A stretch of 22,352 nt of DNA from an uncultured Porphyromonas sp. (GCA_900539155.1 UQBE01000038.1:1-22352); one strand, 5' to 3'; counted from the stretch's first letter, positions 1 to 8,205 are shown. Program-made: numbers and translations. Notes: a model not told the origin generated them from the sequence alone.

Positions 1-68
1 TTATGGTGGTCTGCTTGATTTTTTCGGCTATCGCTTTCTGGCTCTTCAAGCGCATTCACTGGTTCTAG
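1..68 (+). CDS. C-terminal end of a membrane protein, possibly CorA-type
   Basis: Only the last 21 or so codons are present, ending at TAG 66-68. The readable tail is a hydrophobic helix followed by the basic-aromatic end FKRIHWF. A final transmembrane helix closed by a short Lys/Arg and Trp tail is typical of CorA-type magnesium/cobalt transporters, and the next gene is also a metal transporter, but the diagnostic GMN motif would lie upstream of the window. The reading frame and stop are seen; the family is inference. It ends 12 bp before the next gene, so the two may be co-transcribed. Confidence 0.45.
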   Translation, partial: MVVCLIFSAIAFWLFKRIHWF

Positions 69-80
69 CTCTAGACGCTT

Positions 81-920
81 ATGCTACTAGACACGAGTAG
101 TACACAGGTTTTTTACGCCTTTCTGATCACCCTTTGGGCGGGTCTCTCTACCGGCATCGGGAGTGCTCTGATCTTCTTTACCAAGCGCACCAACCGCATC
201 TTCCTATCGGTCTCGCTAGGCTTCTCGGCGGGCGTGATGGTCTATGTCTCTTTTGTGGAGCTCTTTCGCTCTGCCGAGACGACGATGACGCCACTTTATG
301 GAGAGCGACTGGCGACGCTCTATGCTACGCTCGCTTTCTTTGCGGGGGTGGCGCTGATTGGCATCATTGACCGGCTGATCCCGGAGGCGGAAAACCCTCA
401 CGAGTTGCCCGACCAGAGTGCTGTGCGAAGCCTTCAGAATGAATCCGCCCAAACGACGACCGCGCACGAGCAAAGCCTGCTGCGTACTGGTATGGTCACG
501 GCGATAGTTCTGGCGATCCACAACTTCCCCGAGGGTATGGTCACCTTTATGTCTGCGCTGACCGATCTCTCGTTGGCACTGCCGATAGCTATCGCTATTG
601 CGCTGCACAACATCCCGGAGGGTATCTCGGTGGCTATCCCTATCTACCACGCCACGGGCAATAAGCGCAAAGCTTTCTTTCTCTCGCTCTCCTCGGGTCT
701 AGCCGAGCCTATCGGTGGTTTGCTAGGCTTCTTGCTCTTGCGTCCTTTCCTGACCCCGACGGTGATGGGCTGCTGCTTTGCGATAATTGCGGGCATTATG
801 GTGTACATCTCCTTTGACGAATTGCTCCCAGCTGCGGAGCGGTTTGGTCACCACCATACGGCACTCTATGGGCTCATCGGGGGTATGGCGTTTATGGCAC
901 TCAGCTTGTTGCTGCTCTAG
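81..920 (+). CDS. zupT: ZIP-family metal transporter, ZupT-like
   Basis: Inner-membrane uptake transporter for zinc and probably other divalent metals (Fe, Mn). The 279-residue product has about eight hydrophobic helices. The two metal-site signatures of the family are intact: HNFPEG at residues 147-152 and HNIPEG at 176-181, in the helices known as TM4 and TM5. A later segment SSGLAEPIGG matches the conserved TM6 Ser-Gly/Glu-Pro region. A variable loop around residues 100-135, before TM4, is polar and holds only two His, so it is not the His-rich loop of many ZIPs. Length fits ZupT (about 260-280). The ATG lies 12 bp after the upstream stop. No regulator is seen beside it. Family call is firm; substrate range is inferred. 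Confidence 0.93.
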   Translation: MLLDTSSTQVFYAFLITLWAGLSTGIGSALIFFTKRTNRIFLSVSLGFSAGVMVYVSFVELFRSAETTMTPLYGERLATLYATLAFFAGVALIGIIDRLIPEAENPHELPDQSAVRSLQNESAQTTTAHEQSLLRTGMVTAIVLAIHNFPEGMVTFMSALTDLSLALPIAIAIALHNIPEGISVAIPIYHATGNKRKAFFLSLSSGLAEPIGGLLGFLLLRPFLTPTVMGCCFAIIAGIMVYISFDELLPAAERFGHHHTALYGLIGGMAFMALSLLLL

Positions 921-941
921 CTGTTGGCTGTTGGCTAGGGG

Positions 942-977
942 TACTAGTGGTGCTAGTGGCACTAGAGGCACTAGTTG
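942..977. repeat. Four imperfect 9-bp tandem repeats
   Basis: Four adjacent 9-mers read TACTAGTGG, TGCTAGTGG, CACTAGAGG and CACTAGTTG. They follow a short CTGTTGG doublet at 921-934 just after the zupT stop. Related CTAGTG units recur at about 1019-1031 inside the neighbouring repeat element and near 1257. This looks like slippage-prone non-coding DNA. Because the unit is a multiple of 3 it leaves a long open frame that is not a gene. Confidence 0.8.
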
Positions 978-987
978 TATCAAAGTA

Positions 988-1211
988 AGACGAGTAACCC
1001 TTTGTAGGGACGCTCGGCTAGTGTCTAGTGGGAGGGCGTCCGTTGTCGAACCAACCAAAACGGATAACAAACTTAATGCTGTAACCTTTAACGGGGACGG
1101 ACGCTCAGACCGAGCGTCCCTACATAGGGCTATTCGTATCGCTTTGACACAACGGACGCCCTCCGACTCGACGCTCAGACCGAGCGTCCCTACATAGGGC
1201 TACTCGTCTCG
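988..1211 (+). repeat. Dispersed MITE/REP-like element, copy A
   Basis: The left end, starting GACGAGTAACCC at 989, and the right end, finishing GGGCTACTCGTC at 1208, are inverted copies of each other over 29 bp with 27 matches. Inside are an 8-bp-stem hairpin (GGACGCTC 1099-1106, GAGCGTCC 1112-1119) and a direct duplication of the right arm (1101-1136 and 1171-1206, 70 bp apart). The same element recurs in reverse orientation at 17837-17996. There is no coding frame for a transposase. It resembles a non-autonomous miniature element or a REP-like repeat; which one cannot be told from two copies. Confidence 0.8.
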
Positions 1212-1215
1212 CTCT

Positions 1216-1268
1216 AGCCTCCACCCTCGATGTGCTTGTTTTTGTGTACTTTTGTGCTAGTGGAGGCT
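1216..1268. repeat. 9-bp inverted repeat around the aspS promoter box
   Basis: AGCCTCCAC at 1216-1224 and its exact complement GTGGAGGCT at 1260-1268 flank a 35-bp stretch that holds the TACTTTTG box. Transcription from that box would start near the right arm, so the pairing is at DNA level. It may be an operator or chance. Confidence 0.4.
1247..1254 (+). promoter_or_regulatory. Candidate -7 box for aspS
   Basis: TACTTTTG matches the Bacteroidetes -7 consensus TAnnTTTG exactly and lies 78 bp before the aspS start. No good TTTG sits at the usual -33 distance, so this is a half-match only. Confidence 0.5.
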
Positions 1269-1332
1269 GGCGCACAGCGTATCGGTCTCTGCGAGACAAA
1301 AAGATAGATATAGAAATAGGTAGCATCAGATT

Positions 1333-3075
1333 ATGTACAGAACGCATACGTGTGGAGCTCTGCGTGCCTCTGACGAGGGGCAGCAGGTGACGCTCGCGGG
1401 TTGGGTCGCTAAGATTCGTCGCATGGGAGCTATGACCTTCCTCGACCTACGTGATAGATATGGCATTACGCAGATATTCTTTGATGAGTCGCATCAGGGA
1501 CTCCTCAGTGAGGTGGGACGTGAGTGGGTGCTCGCTGTAACGGGTACCGTGCGCCTGCGCAGTAGTGTCAATGAGAAGATACCCACGGGACAGATCGAGA
1601 TCCTCGCAGATCGTATGGAGGTGCTGAACCGTGCCGACACGCCTCCCTTTACGATTGAGGATGTGAGCGATGGTGGCGATGACCTGCGTATGAAGTACCG
1701 CTACCTAGACCTGCGTCGTAGACCCGTGCTGAGCAACATAGAGCTACGTCACCGTATGACGATGGAGACGCGACGCTATCTCGATGGGCTCCACTTCCTA
1801 GAGATTGAGACGCCGATGCTGATCGGCTCGACGCCCGAGGGTGCGCGAGACTTCGTGGTGCCTAGTCGTATGAACCCAGGGCAGTTTTACGCATTGCCCC
1901 AGTCGCCACAGACCTTCAAGCAGCTACTAATGGTTGCGGGCATGGATCGTTACTTCCAGATCGTGAAGTGCTTTAGAGATGAAGACCTGCGTGCCGACCG
2001 TCAGCCAGAGTTTACGCAGATAGACTGCGAGATGAGCTTTGTGGAGCAGGAGGACATCTTGAGCACCTTCGAGGGGCTGGCGAAGCATCTCTTTAAGGAG
2101 ATCCGCGGCATTGACCTCCCCACACCACTACGTCGCATGACTTGGTACGAGGCTATGGATCGCTACGGTAGCGACAAGCCCGATCTGCGCTTCGGTATGG
2201 AGATAGCAGAGGTGACGGAGACGATACAAGGGCATGGCTTTGGCGTAGTTGACGAGGCAGAGTATATCGGCTCTATAGTGGTCTCCGGAAAGGCGGACTA
2301 CACGCGTAAGCAGATTGACCAGCTGACCGACTTTGTCAAGCGCCCACAGGTGGGTGCCAAGGGGTTGCTCTGGCTACGCTATCAGCCTGATGGAACGATG
2401 AAGAGTAGCTTCGACAAGTTCCTCACGGCTGACCAACTCAAAGCGCTGGCCGATAAGCTGTCTATGCAGCCTGGCGACATAGCCTTCCTTATCTCAGGGG
2501 GCAAGCGTCCGGCGCAGAAGCAGCTAGGCACGCTACGCCTACACATTGCCTCCGAGCTGGGACTGATGAAGCCGGGGCACTACGAGTGTCTCTGGGTGGT
2601 CGACTTCCCGCTACTCGAGTGGGACGAGGAGACGCAGCGTTACTACGCAATGCACCACCCCTTTACAGCACCGAAGCCTGAGGACCAGGAGCGTCTCGAG
2701 AGCGACCCTGGCAGTGTACGTGCGGATGCTTACGATATGGTCATCAATGGTGTCGAGGTAGGCGGTGGCTCTATTCGTATCCACGATGCGGAGCTACAGG
2801 CGCGTGTCTTTGCGGCACTAGGCTTTACGAAGGAGCGTGCCGAGGAGCAGTTTGGCTTCTTGATGAATGCCTTCAAGTATGGTGCACCTCCTCACGGTGG
2901 TATCGCCTTCGGACTGGATCGCTGGGTGTCGCTCATGGCGGAGCTGGACTCGATACGTGACTGTATCGCTTTCCCCAAGAACAACTCGGGCCGTGATGTG
3001 ATGATTGACGCACCCGCACGACTAGACCCCGAGCAGCTCGACGAGCTACACCTGACGGTGCGGGAGACACTATAA
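1333..3075 (+). CDS. aspS: Aspartate--tRNA ligase
   Basis: Cytoplasmic class II synthetase that charges tRNA-Asp with aspartate. The 580-residue length is that of the bacterial type. The N-terminal OB-fold anticodon-binding domain is at about 15-105 (MTFLDLRDRYG region). The catalytic domain shows QSPQTFKQLLM, motif 2 FRDEDLRADRQPEF starting at Phe214, and motif 3 GLDRW at 527-531 with the ATP-binding Arg530. The bacterial GAD insertion domain fills about 285-410. ATG 1333 gives the expected start (MYRTHTCGALR). The next gene follows 18 bp later after a purine-rich AAGGAG, so aspS and the Nif3 gene are probably co-transcribed. Essential housekeeping gene; nothing odd in it. Confidence 0.98.
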   Translation: MYRTHTCGALRASDEGQQVTLAGWVAKIRRMGAMTFLDLRDRYGITQIFFDESHQGLLSEVGREWVLAVTGTVRLRSSVNEKIPTGQIEILADRMEVLNRADTPPFTIEDVSDGGDDLRMKYRYLDLRRRPVLSNIELRHRMTMETRRYLDGLHFLEIETPMLIGSTPEGARDFVVPSRMNPGQFYALPQSPQTFKQLLMVAGMDRYFQIVKCFRDEDLRADRQPEFTQIDCEMSFVEQEDILSTFEGLAKHLFKEIRGIDLPTPLRRMTWYEAMDRYGSDKPDLRFGMEIAEVTETIQGHGFGVVDEAEYIGSIVVSGKADYTRKQIDQLTDFVKRPQVGAKGLLWLRYQPDGTMKSSFDKFLTADQLKALADKLSMQPGDIAFLISGGKRPAQKQLGTLRLHIASELGLMKPGHYECLWVVDFPLLEWDEETQRYYAMHHPFTAPKPEDQERLESDPGSVRADAYDMVINGVEVGGGSIRIHDAELQARVFAALGFTKERAEEQFGFLMNAFKYGAPPHGGIAFGLDRWVSLMAELDSIRDCIAFPKNNSGRDVMIDAPARLDPEQLDELHLTVRETL

Positions 3076-3093
3076 TATATATAAGGAGTCCTT

Positions 3094-4206
3094 ATGGTCA
3101 CGATAGGAGATGTCATCAGTACGATTGAGGAGTGCTTTCCGCTAAGTTACCAGGAGAGCTACGATAACTCAGGTCTTCAGGTGGGCGATGTGACGCAACC
3201 ACTGCGGGGTATCATGCTGTCGGTCGAGACGACCGAGGCGGTCCTCGAGGAGTGTGTGATGCGTGGATGCAATCTTCTGGTGTCACACCATCCGATACTC
3301 TTCCGTGGACTCAAGCGACTCTCTACAGCGACCTATCAGGAGCGCTGCGTAGCCTTTGCTCTGAGAAACAACATAGCAATCTACGCTTGCCACACTTCGG
3401 CTGACAATGAGACGACACAAGGGGTCAATCACTACTTGGCTAATCTCGTTGGGCTAGAGGCATCCGGTCGTCGACCCATGATGCCCCAGCGGGGACGCTT
3501 CTACAAGCTACAGACTTACATACCGCACAGCCATGCCGATGCGCTACGTACCGCCTACGAGGAGACGAGCATTGGCTCTCTGGGCGGTTACACCGGTTGT
3601 AGCTATAGTTGCTCGGGGGTGGGTCGCTTTCGCCCAGGAGCGGAGACGCATCCGACCATTGGCACGCATGGTGCCTTGGAAGCGGTCGAGGAGGAGATGG
3701 TATCTGTCCTCGTACCAGAGGAGAGACTATCGCAAGCCCTTGCGACGCTCCGAGCAGCGCATCCCTATGAGGTGCCAGCCTACGAGGTGATACCGATTAT
3801 GATGGATCACCCGACGAGCGGACTGGGAGTCGTCGGAACGCTCCCGAGTGAGATGGCTCCACAGGCTTTTCTCGAGCACCTCGCCCAGATACCTGGGGTG
3901 GAACGCATCGCCTACTCTAATCCGCCCACACAGCCGATCCGCCGTGTCGCACTCTGTGGCGGTAGTGGCGGAGGTCACGAGTTCATCAGAGAGGCTATAC
4001 GCTCGGGCGCAGATGTCTATATCACTGGCGAAGCAAAGTACAATGACTACCTTGATGTGCAGGGACGTCTCTGGCTGATTACTTTCGGACACTTTGAGAG
4101 CGAGCTATGTGCACGCACGATGCTCTATGACGCATTGTCGGATAAATATCGTAACTTTGTCATCCATACGTCAGATGCTGACACGAATCCTATTCACTAT
4201 TTCTAA
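3094..4206 (+). CDS. Nif3-like dinuclear metal-centre protein, YqfO type
   Basis: Member of the Nif3/YqfO/YbgI family, annotated in databases as GTP cyclohydrolase I type 2-like or dinuclear metal-centre protein; its cellular role is not settled. Metal ligands visible are the SHHP motif (His65, His66), CHTSADN (His100, Asp104; most relatives read HTNLD) and the C-terminal GHFESE (His333, Glu337). At 370 residues it is the long YqfO form with a PII/CutA-like domain inserted at about 130-235, unlike the short E. coli YbgI of about 250. An AAGGAG sits just upstream of the ATG. It lies 18 bp after aspS and 12 bp before the zinc-ribbon gene, a Nif3 plus zinc-ribbon pairing often seen in bacteria. 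Family is firm, function unknown. Confidence 0.93.
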   Translation: MVTIGDVISTIEECFPLSYQESYDNSGLQVGDVTQPLRGIMLSVETTEAVLEECVMRGCNLLVSHHPILFRGLKRLSTATYQERCVAFALRNNIAIYACHTSADNETTQGVNHYLANLVGLEASGRRPMMPQRGRFYKLQTYIPHSHADALRTAYEETSIGSLGGYTGCSYSCSGVGRFRPGAETHPTIGTHGALEAVEEEMVSVLVPEERLSQALATLRAAHPYEVPAYEVIPIMMDHPTSGLGVVGTLPSEMAPQAFLEHLAQIPGVERIAYSNPPTQPIRRVALCGGSGGGHEFIREAIRSGADVYITGEAKYNDYLDVQGRLWLITFGHFESELCARTMLYDALSDKYRNFVIHTSDADTNPIHYF

Positions 4207-4218
4207 GCAACACCATCT

Positions 4219-5127
4219 ATGAGCATTAATACAACGACCCACGAAGTAGCCGAGCGTAGTATCCGGGAGAAGCTCATCGCCCTCAAGCGTCTACAGGAGA
4301 CGCTCACCAGTATTGACAAGATTAAGCTACTACGTGGCGAGCTTCCTCAAGCTATTGAAGACCTAGCAGACGAGATCGAGGGACTGAAGACACGCTTAGA
4401 GAAGTACAACGCTGCGGCTAAGAAGCTCACCCAGTCTGTCGGTGGCGAGAACCAAAAAATCGCCACGGCAAACGACCGTCTCGAGCAGCTCAAGGGACAC
4501 CTGGACACTGTCAGCAATAATCGTGAGTATGAGCATCTGTCGCGAGAGATTGAGTTTCAGGAACTCGAGATACAGCTAGCGCAAAAACACATCCGTGAGT
4601 TCAACGCTGAACTGCAAAGCCGTAAGGATGATATAGCCAAGCTCCAAGAGCGCATCCAAGAGCGTGAAGAGGATCATCAGGCTAAGAGTGACGAGCTGGA
4701 CAAGATCATCGCTGAGACGCGCATCGAAGAGGAGCAACTCCGTGACCGTGCCAACGAGCTAGAGGCACAGATCGACGAGCGTATCCTGAAGGCTTTCCTC
4801 CGACTACGCAAAGGTGCTACCAATGGTCTCGCTGTCGTCCCCGTAGAGCGTGAGGCGTGCGGTGGTTGCTTTAACCACATCCCGCCACAGCGTCAGCTAG
4901 AGGTCAAGCTACACAATAAGATTATCGTCTGCGAGTATTGCGGACGCGTGCTCATCGACCCAGACATTGAGGAGGAGCCAGTAGAGACCGCTTCTGCAGA
5001 GACGACCACAGAGGAGACCTCAAAGGAGAAAGCTACAAAGAAGACCTCCACGACCAAGAAAGCCACGACCAAGAAGGCTACTACGACGAAGAAAGCCTCT
5101 ACGACTAAGAAGAAGGCTGCTGAGTAG
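4219..5127 (+). CDS. Coiled-coil protein with C4 zinc ribbon (DUF164/CT398-like)
   Basis: The 302-residue soluble protein has a long charged helical coiled coil (about 15-195, rich in Glu, Lys, Leu and Gln). A four-cysteine zinc ribbon follows, with CGGC at 214-217 and CEYC at 238-241. This is the architecture of the C4-type zinc-ribbon family (CT398, HP0958/FlgZ-like), whose members act in diverse ways including RNA or sigma-54 binding in Helicobacter; the role here is unknown. Unusual is a low-complexity tail from about residue 255, first Glu/Thr-rich and then a run of Thr-Lys-Lys repeats resembling histone H1-like basic tails. Such a tail could bind nucleic acid. It probably shares an operon with the Nif3 gene 12 bp upstream. 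Confidence 0.88.
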   Translation: MSINTTTHEVAERSIREKLIALKRLQETLTSIDKIKLLRGELPQAIEDLADEIEGLKTRLEKYNAAAKKLTQSVGGENQKIATANDRLEQLKGHLDTVSNNREYEHLSREIEFQELEIQLAQKHIREFNAELQSRKDDIAKLQERIQEREEDHQAKSDELDKIIAETRIEEEQLRDRANELEAQIDERILKAFLRLRKGATNGLAVVPVEREACGGCFNHIPPQRQLEVKLHNKIIVCEYCGRVLIDPDIEEEPVETASAETTTEETSKEKATKKTSTTKKATTKKATTTKKASTTKKKAAE

Positions 5128-5213
5128 GACTCTCTAGAGTTAAGCCACTCCTACAGACGACTAGCCTCACTAGCCAGACGCTCTCTCCCCACACGACATT
5201 TACCGCTCTCCCA

Positions 5214-6698
5214 GTGCCTCAGCGACGGACTCTCTTCAACCATGCCTTGCTGCATCAGATGCGTCGCACGATTGAGCAGTACCATCTGCTGAGTCAAGAG
5301 GAGAAGCGCACGGTTATCGTTGCTCTGAGCGGTGGAGCTGACTCGACAGCTCTCCTATGGGGTCTGTCGCTCTTAGGCTATCGTTGTGTGGCTGCTCATT
5401 GCAACTTCCACCTGAGAGGGGCGGAGAGTGACCGTGACGAGCTCTTTGTTCAGCAACTCTGTGACGAGCTGGGGGTATCTCTGGAGCGAGCCTCCTTCGA
5501 TACTTATACTTATGCTACGGAGCATCGGGGGATGAGTATTGAGATGGCGGCGCGGGAGCTGAGGTACCGCTTTTTCGACGAGCTATACGAACGGTACGAT
5601 GCAGCTTGCATTGCCTTAGGACATCACCTGGAGGACAACGTGGAGCAACTCCTAATCAATCTCTCCCAAGGGGCTGGCATACGAGGCTTGCGCGGGATGC
5701 GCCCCAGTCGAGATGGAGGAAGGTATATTCGTCCACTCATTGATACCCCACCGGCACTCATACATGATTTCTTACAGACGGCGGGACAAAACTTTGTAAC
5801 AGACTCGACCAATGCGGACACGACTATACGTCGCAACTTCGTCCGTCACACGATACGTCCGCTCTTTGACCAGCTCAATCCATCCTTCGACAGAGCAGTC
5901 GCCTCGACGATTGAGATACTTCGTGACTTAGAAGAGGTCCAGGAGCAGTACCTTCAGAAGACACTCCCCCCGAGAGAGCCCTTGAGACTGGAGATAGCAT
6001 GGCTACGGCAACAGACGGCTCCGCGGACGCTGCTCTACCACTACTTCGCCAGCATCGACTGCGACCGACAGGTGCTCCAGCAGATACTCCTAGACTGTAC
6101 GCAGGCGGAGCGTGCGGAGCAGTACGCTTGCTACGAGGGAAGAGGGGGCATCATCGAGCGTTATCGAGGGTATCTAATAGGTACGACGAGCGAACAGCTC
6201 AGGCGACTGAACGAATCGGTCGCCTGCTGCGCTACACTACCACCTGTCGAGAGTTGGGCGGAGGGGGCTATGCTAACGCACCCGCTAGGACGCTTCGACA
6301 TTTCACTACATGAAGCCTCAGACACCCTATGCCCCGCACCTAAAGCATCCACCCCTTACAGCTACTTGGCGGACTACGACCAGCTACTTGCAGCTACTCC
6401 TCAGCTAGAGATACGAGCTTGTGCCGACGGCTCTAGGCGTGTCGCTCCGCTAGGTCTGAAAGGCACCAAGCAGATGACCAAGCTCCTACGAGATGCTAAG
6501 CTCCTTCCCTCACGCCGAGAGGCGACACCACAGCTCGTCGATAGTCGTACGGGCGAGACCCTCTGGGTCGTTGGCGTATGCCGTAGTGCAGAGTACCAAG
6601 TCACACCGCAGACCCTCCGCTGGGTGGAGATAACTTATACCCACACATTGCCAGAACCATTAGAGAGACTGACGGAGCCGTGCGCATTAGTCCGTTAG
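5214..6698 (+). CDS. tilS: tRNA(Ile)-lysidine synthase
   Basis: Modifies C34 of the CAU anticodon of tRNA-Ile2 to lysidine using ATP and lysine, so that it reads AUA and is charged with isoleucine. The N-terminal PP-loop ATP pyrophosphatase domain carries SGGADS at residues 39-44, followed by HCNFHLRGAESDRDE, GHHLEDNVEQ and the RNFVRHTIRPL block around 205. The C-terminal domain (about 395-475) has the TilS substrate-binding pattern with GLKGTKQMTKLL. Length 494 suits the long form. The first start is GTG 5214; ATG 5259 (residue 16) would still leave a full PP-loop and is a fair alternative. The 86-bp gap after the zinc-ribbon gene has no clear terminator. Essential in most bacteria. Confidence 0.93.
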   Translation: MPQRRTLFNHALLHQMRRTIEQYHLLSQEEKRTVIVALSGGADSTALLWGLSLLGYRCVAAHCNFHLRGAESDRDELFVQQLCDELGVSLERASFDTYTYATEHRGMSIEMAARELRYRFFDELYERYDAACIALGHHLEDNVEQLLINLSQGAGIRGLRGMRPSRDGGRYIRPLIDTPPALIHDFLQTAGQNFVTDSTNADTTIRRNFVRHTIRPLFDQLNPSFDRAVASTIEILRDLEEVQEQYLQKTLPPREPLRLEIAWLRQQTAPRTLLYHYFASIDCDRQVLQQILLDCTQAERAEQYACYEGRGGIIERYRGYLIGTTSEQLRRLNESVACCATLPPVESWAEGAMLTHPLGRFDISLHEASDTLCPAPKASTPYSYLADYDQLLAATPQLEIRACADGSRRVAPLGLKGTKQMTKLLRDAKLLPSRREATPQLVDSRTGETLWVVGVCRSAEYQVTPQTLRWVEITYTHTLPEPLERLTEPCALVR

Positions 6699-6710
6699 TC
6701 GTTTATTTTG

Positions 6711-6718
6711 TACTTTTA
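6711..6718 (+). promoter_or_regulatory. Weak -7-like box before the methyltransferase gene
   Basis: TACTTTTA differs from TAnnTTTG only at the last base and lies 17 bp before the ATG at 6736, inside the 37-bp gap after tilS. No clear -33 element. Confidence 0.3.
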
Positions 6719-6735
6719 CCTAAGTAGACAAAGAT

Positions 6736-8205
6736 ATGTCATCCGACAAGCAAAGCATGACGCAGACCTTCCCTATGATTGCCAAGACGCTCCCAGGATT
6801 AGAGCCAGTACTGGAGCAAGAGTTGATAGCCCTCGGTGCGGACAACGTACAGGTGGGTCGCCGTATGGTTTCCTACGAGGGAGACCTCAAGATGCTCTAT
6901 AAGTCCAACCTTTGCCTGCGAACTGCCCTCAAAGTTCTGAAGCCTATCTACGAATTCGACGCCGAGGACATAGATATCCTCTACGCTACGCTCATGCAGT
7001 TCGACTGGAGTCAGTGGCTCGACCCCGATATGACCTTTGCTGTCGATGCGGTCGTCTACTCATCGACTTTCAAGCATAGTCGCTACGTCGTCTATAAGAC
7101 TAAGGACGCCATCGTCGATTACTTTATGGAGCAGACGGGAGGTGCTAAGCGCCCCTCGGTCAAGCTCTCTAACCCGCAACTCATCTTCCACCTGCACATC
7201 GCCGAGCAGCATGTGACGCTCTGTCTCGACTCTTCAGGCGAAAGCCTACACAAGCGCGGTTACCGCGTCGAGCAAGACCGTGCGCCTATCAATGAAGTCT
7301 TAGCTGCGGGTATCTTACTCAAGGCAGGTTGGCACGGGCAGTGCGATCTGATGGATCCCTTCTGCGGATCGGGCACATTCCTCATCGAGGCCGCACTGAT
7401 TGCTACGGGGACGCCTCCGGGCATCTATCGGGAGAGCTACCCCTTCGAGCGGTGGCCAGACTTCGACAGTGAGCTCTGCAGTGAGGTGTACAATGACGAC
7501 TCCTCGGAGCGTCCCTTTGACTACCATATCTACGGGTCTGACCTCTCGCCTCAAGCCTTGGCAAAGGCTAAGCGCAATGTCATCCGCTCAGGTATGTCAC
7601 GCTACATCGAGCTCTCCGTGGGCGACTTCGCAGACCAGCGTCTGCCACATCCCGATGCCGAGACAGAGCCTAAGTGTCTACTGGTGATGAATCCGCCTTA
7701 CGGAGAACGTCTCTCTGAGTATGACCTCGAGCAGCTCTACGGAATGATTGGTAGCACGCTCAAGTTTCACTTCACTGGCGCCCAAGCGTGGATCATCGCT
7801 CATCAGGTAGAGCAGTTTCACGCTATCGGCTTGAAGCCCGACATGAGGGAGAAGCTCTACAACGGAGCTCTCGAGTGCGAGCTTCGAGGCTATACACTCT
7901 TTGCGGGTAAGCACAAGGAGTACAAAGAGCTAGTTGCCGAGCGTGGCGAGTCGCAAGAGACCCGTCGGAGCAACTACTCAGAGACGCACCAGCGCAGAGA
8001 GAGACACGACAAGCCCTACGGCAAGAAGAGCTACGACAAGAAGCCCTACGGCAAGAAAAACTACGACAGAGCCTCCTCGGGAAGACACCGCTCGAGAGGC
8101 AACCACGCTGTAGGCTCCTCAGCCCGACTAAGCGGTGCCAACATACAGGCCTTCGGCAGCGATGAGACTTTCGTCCACGAGGTCGAAGCAAAAGACAACG
8201 AATAA
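6736..8205 (+). CDS. THUMP-domain class I RNA methyltransferase (RlmL/YcbY N-half-like)
   Basis: SAM-dependent methyltransferase of the UPF0020 family, related to the half of E. coli RlmKL that makes m2G2445 in 23S rRNA. The N-terminal ferredoxin-like/THUMP region covers about 15-165. The Rossmann methyltransferase domain has the SAM motif DPFCGSGTFLIEAAL from Asp207 and the catalytic NPPYGERL at 319-326, the N-P-P-Y signature of N2-guanine methyltransferases. After about residue 395 comes a basic low-complexity tail with a 10-residue unit KPYGKKSYDK/KPYGKKNYDR encoded by two 30-bp tandem repeats (8011-8070), probably for RNA binding. It has no RlmK-like second half. ATG 6736 was chosen; ATG 6766 (MTQTFPMIAK) is possible. 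The target base is inferred. Confidence 0.88.
   Translation: MSSDKQSMTQTFPMIAKTLPGLEPVLEQELIALGADNVQVGRRMVSYEGDLKMLYKSNLCLRTALKVLKPIYEFDAEDIDILYATLMQFDWSQWLDPDMTFAVDAVVYSSTFKHSRYVVYKTKDAIVDYFMEQTGGAKRPSVKLSNPQLIFHLHIAEQHVTLCLDSSGESLHKRGYRVEQDRAPINEVLAAGILLKAGWHGQCDLMDPFCGSGTFLIEAALIATGTPPGIYRESYPFERWPDFDSELCSEVYNDDSSERPFDYHIYGSDLSPQALAKAKRNVIRSGMSRYIELSVGDFADQRLPHPDAETEPKCLLVMNPPYGERLSEYDLEQLYGMIGSTLKFHFTGAQAWIIAHQVEQFHAIGLKPDMREKLYNGALECELRGYTLFAGKHKEYKELVAERGESQETRRSNYSETHQRRERHDKPYGKKSYDKKPYGKKNYDRASSGRHRSRGNHAVGSSARLSGANIQAFGSDETFVHEVEAKDNE

Noticed and set aside
787..1197. 136-codon frame overlapping the end of zupT and the repeats
   Set aside because: It is made of the zupT shadow, the 9-bp tandem repeat (a multiple of 3) and the dispersed element; no domain and no reason for a start there.
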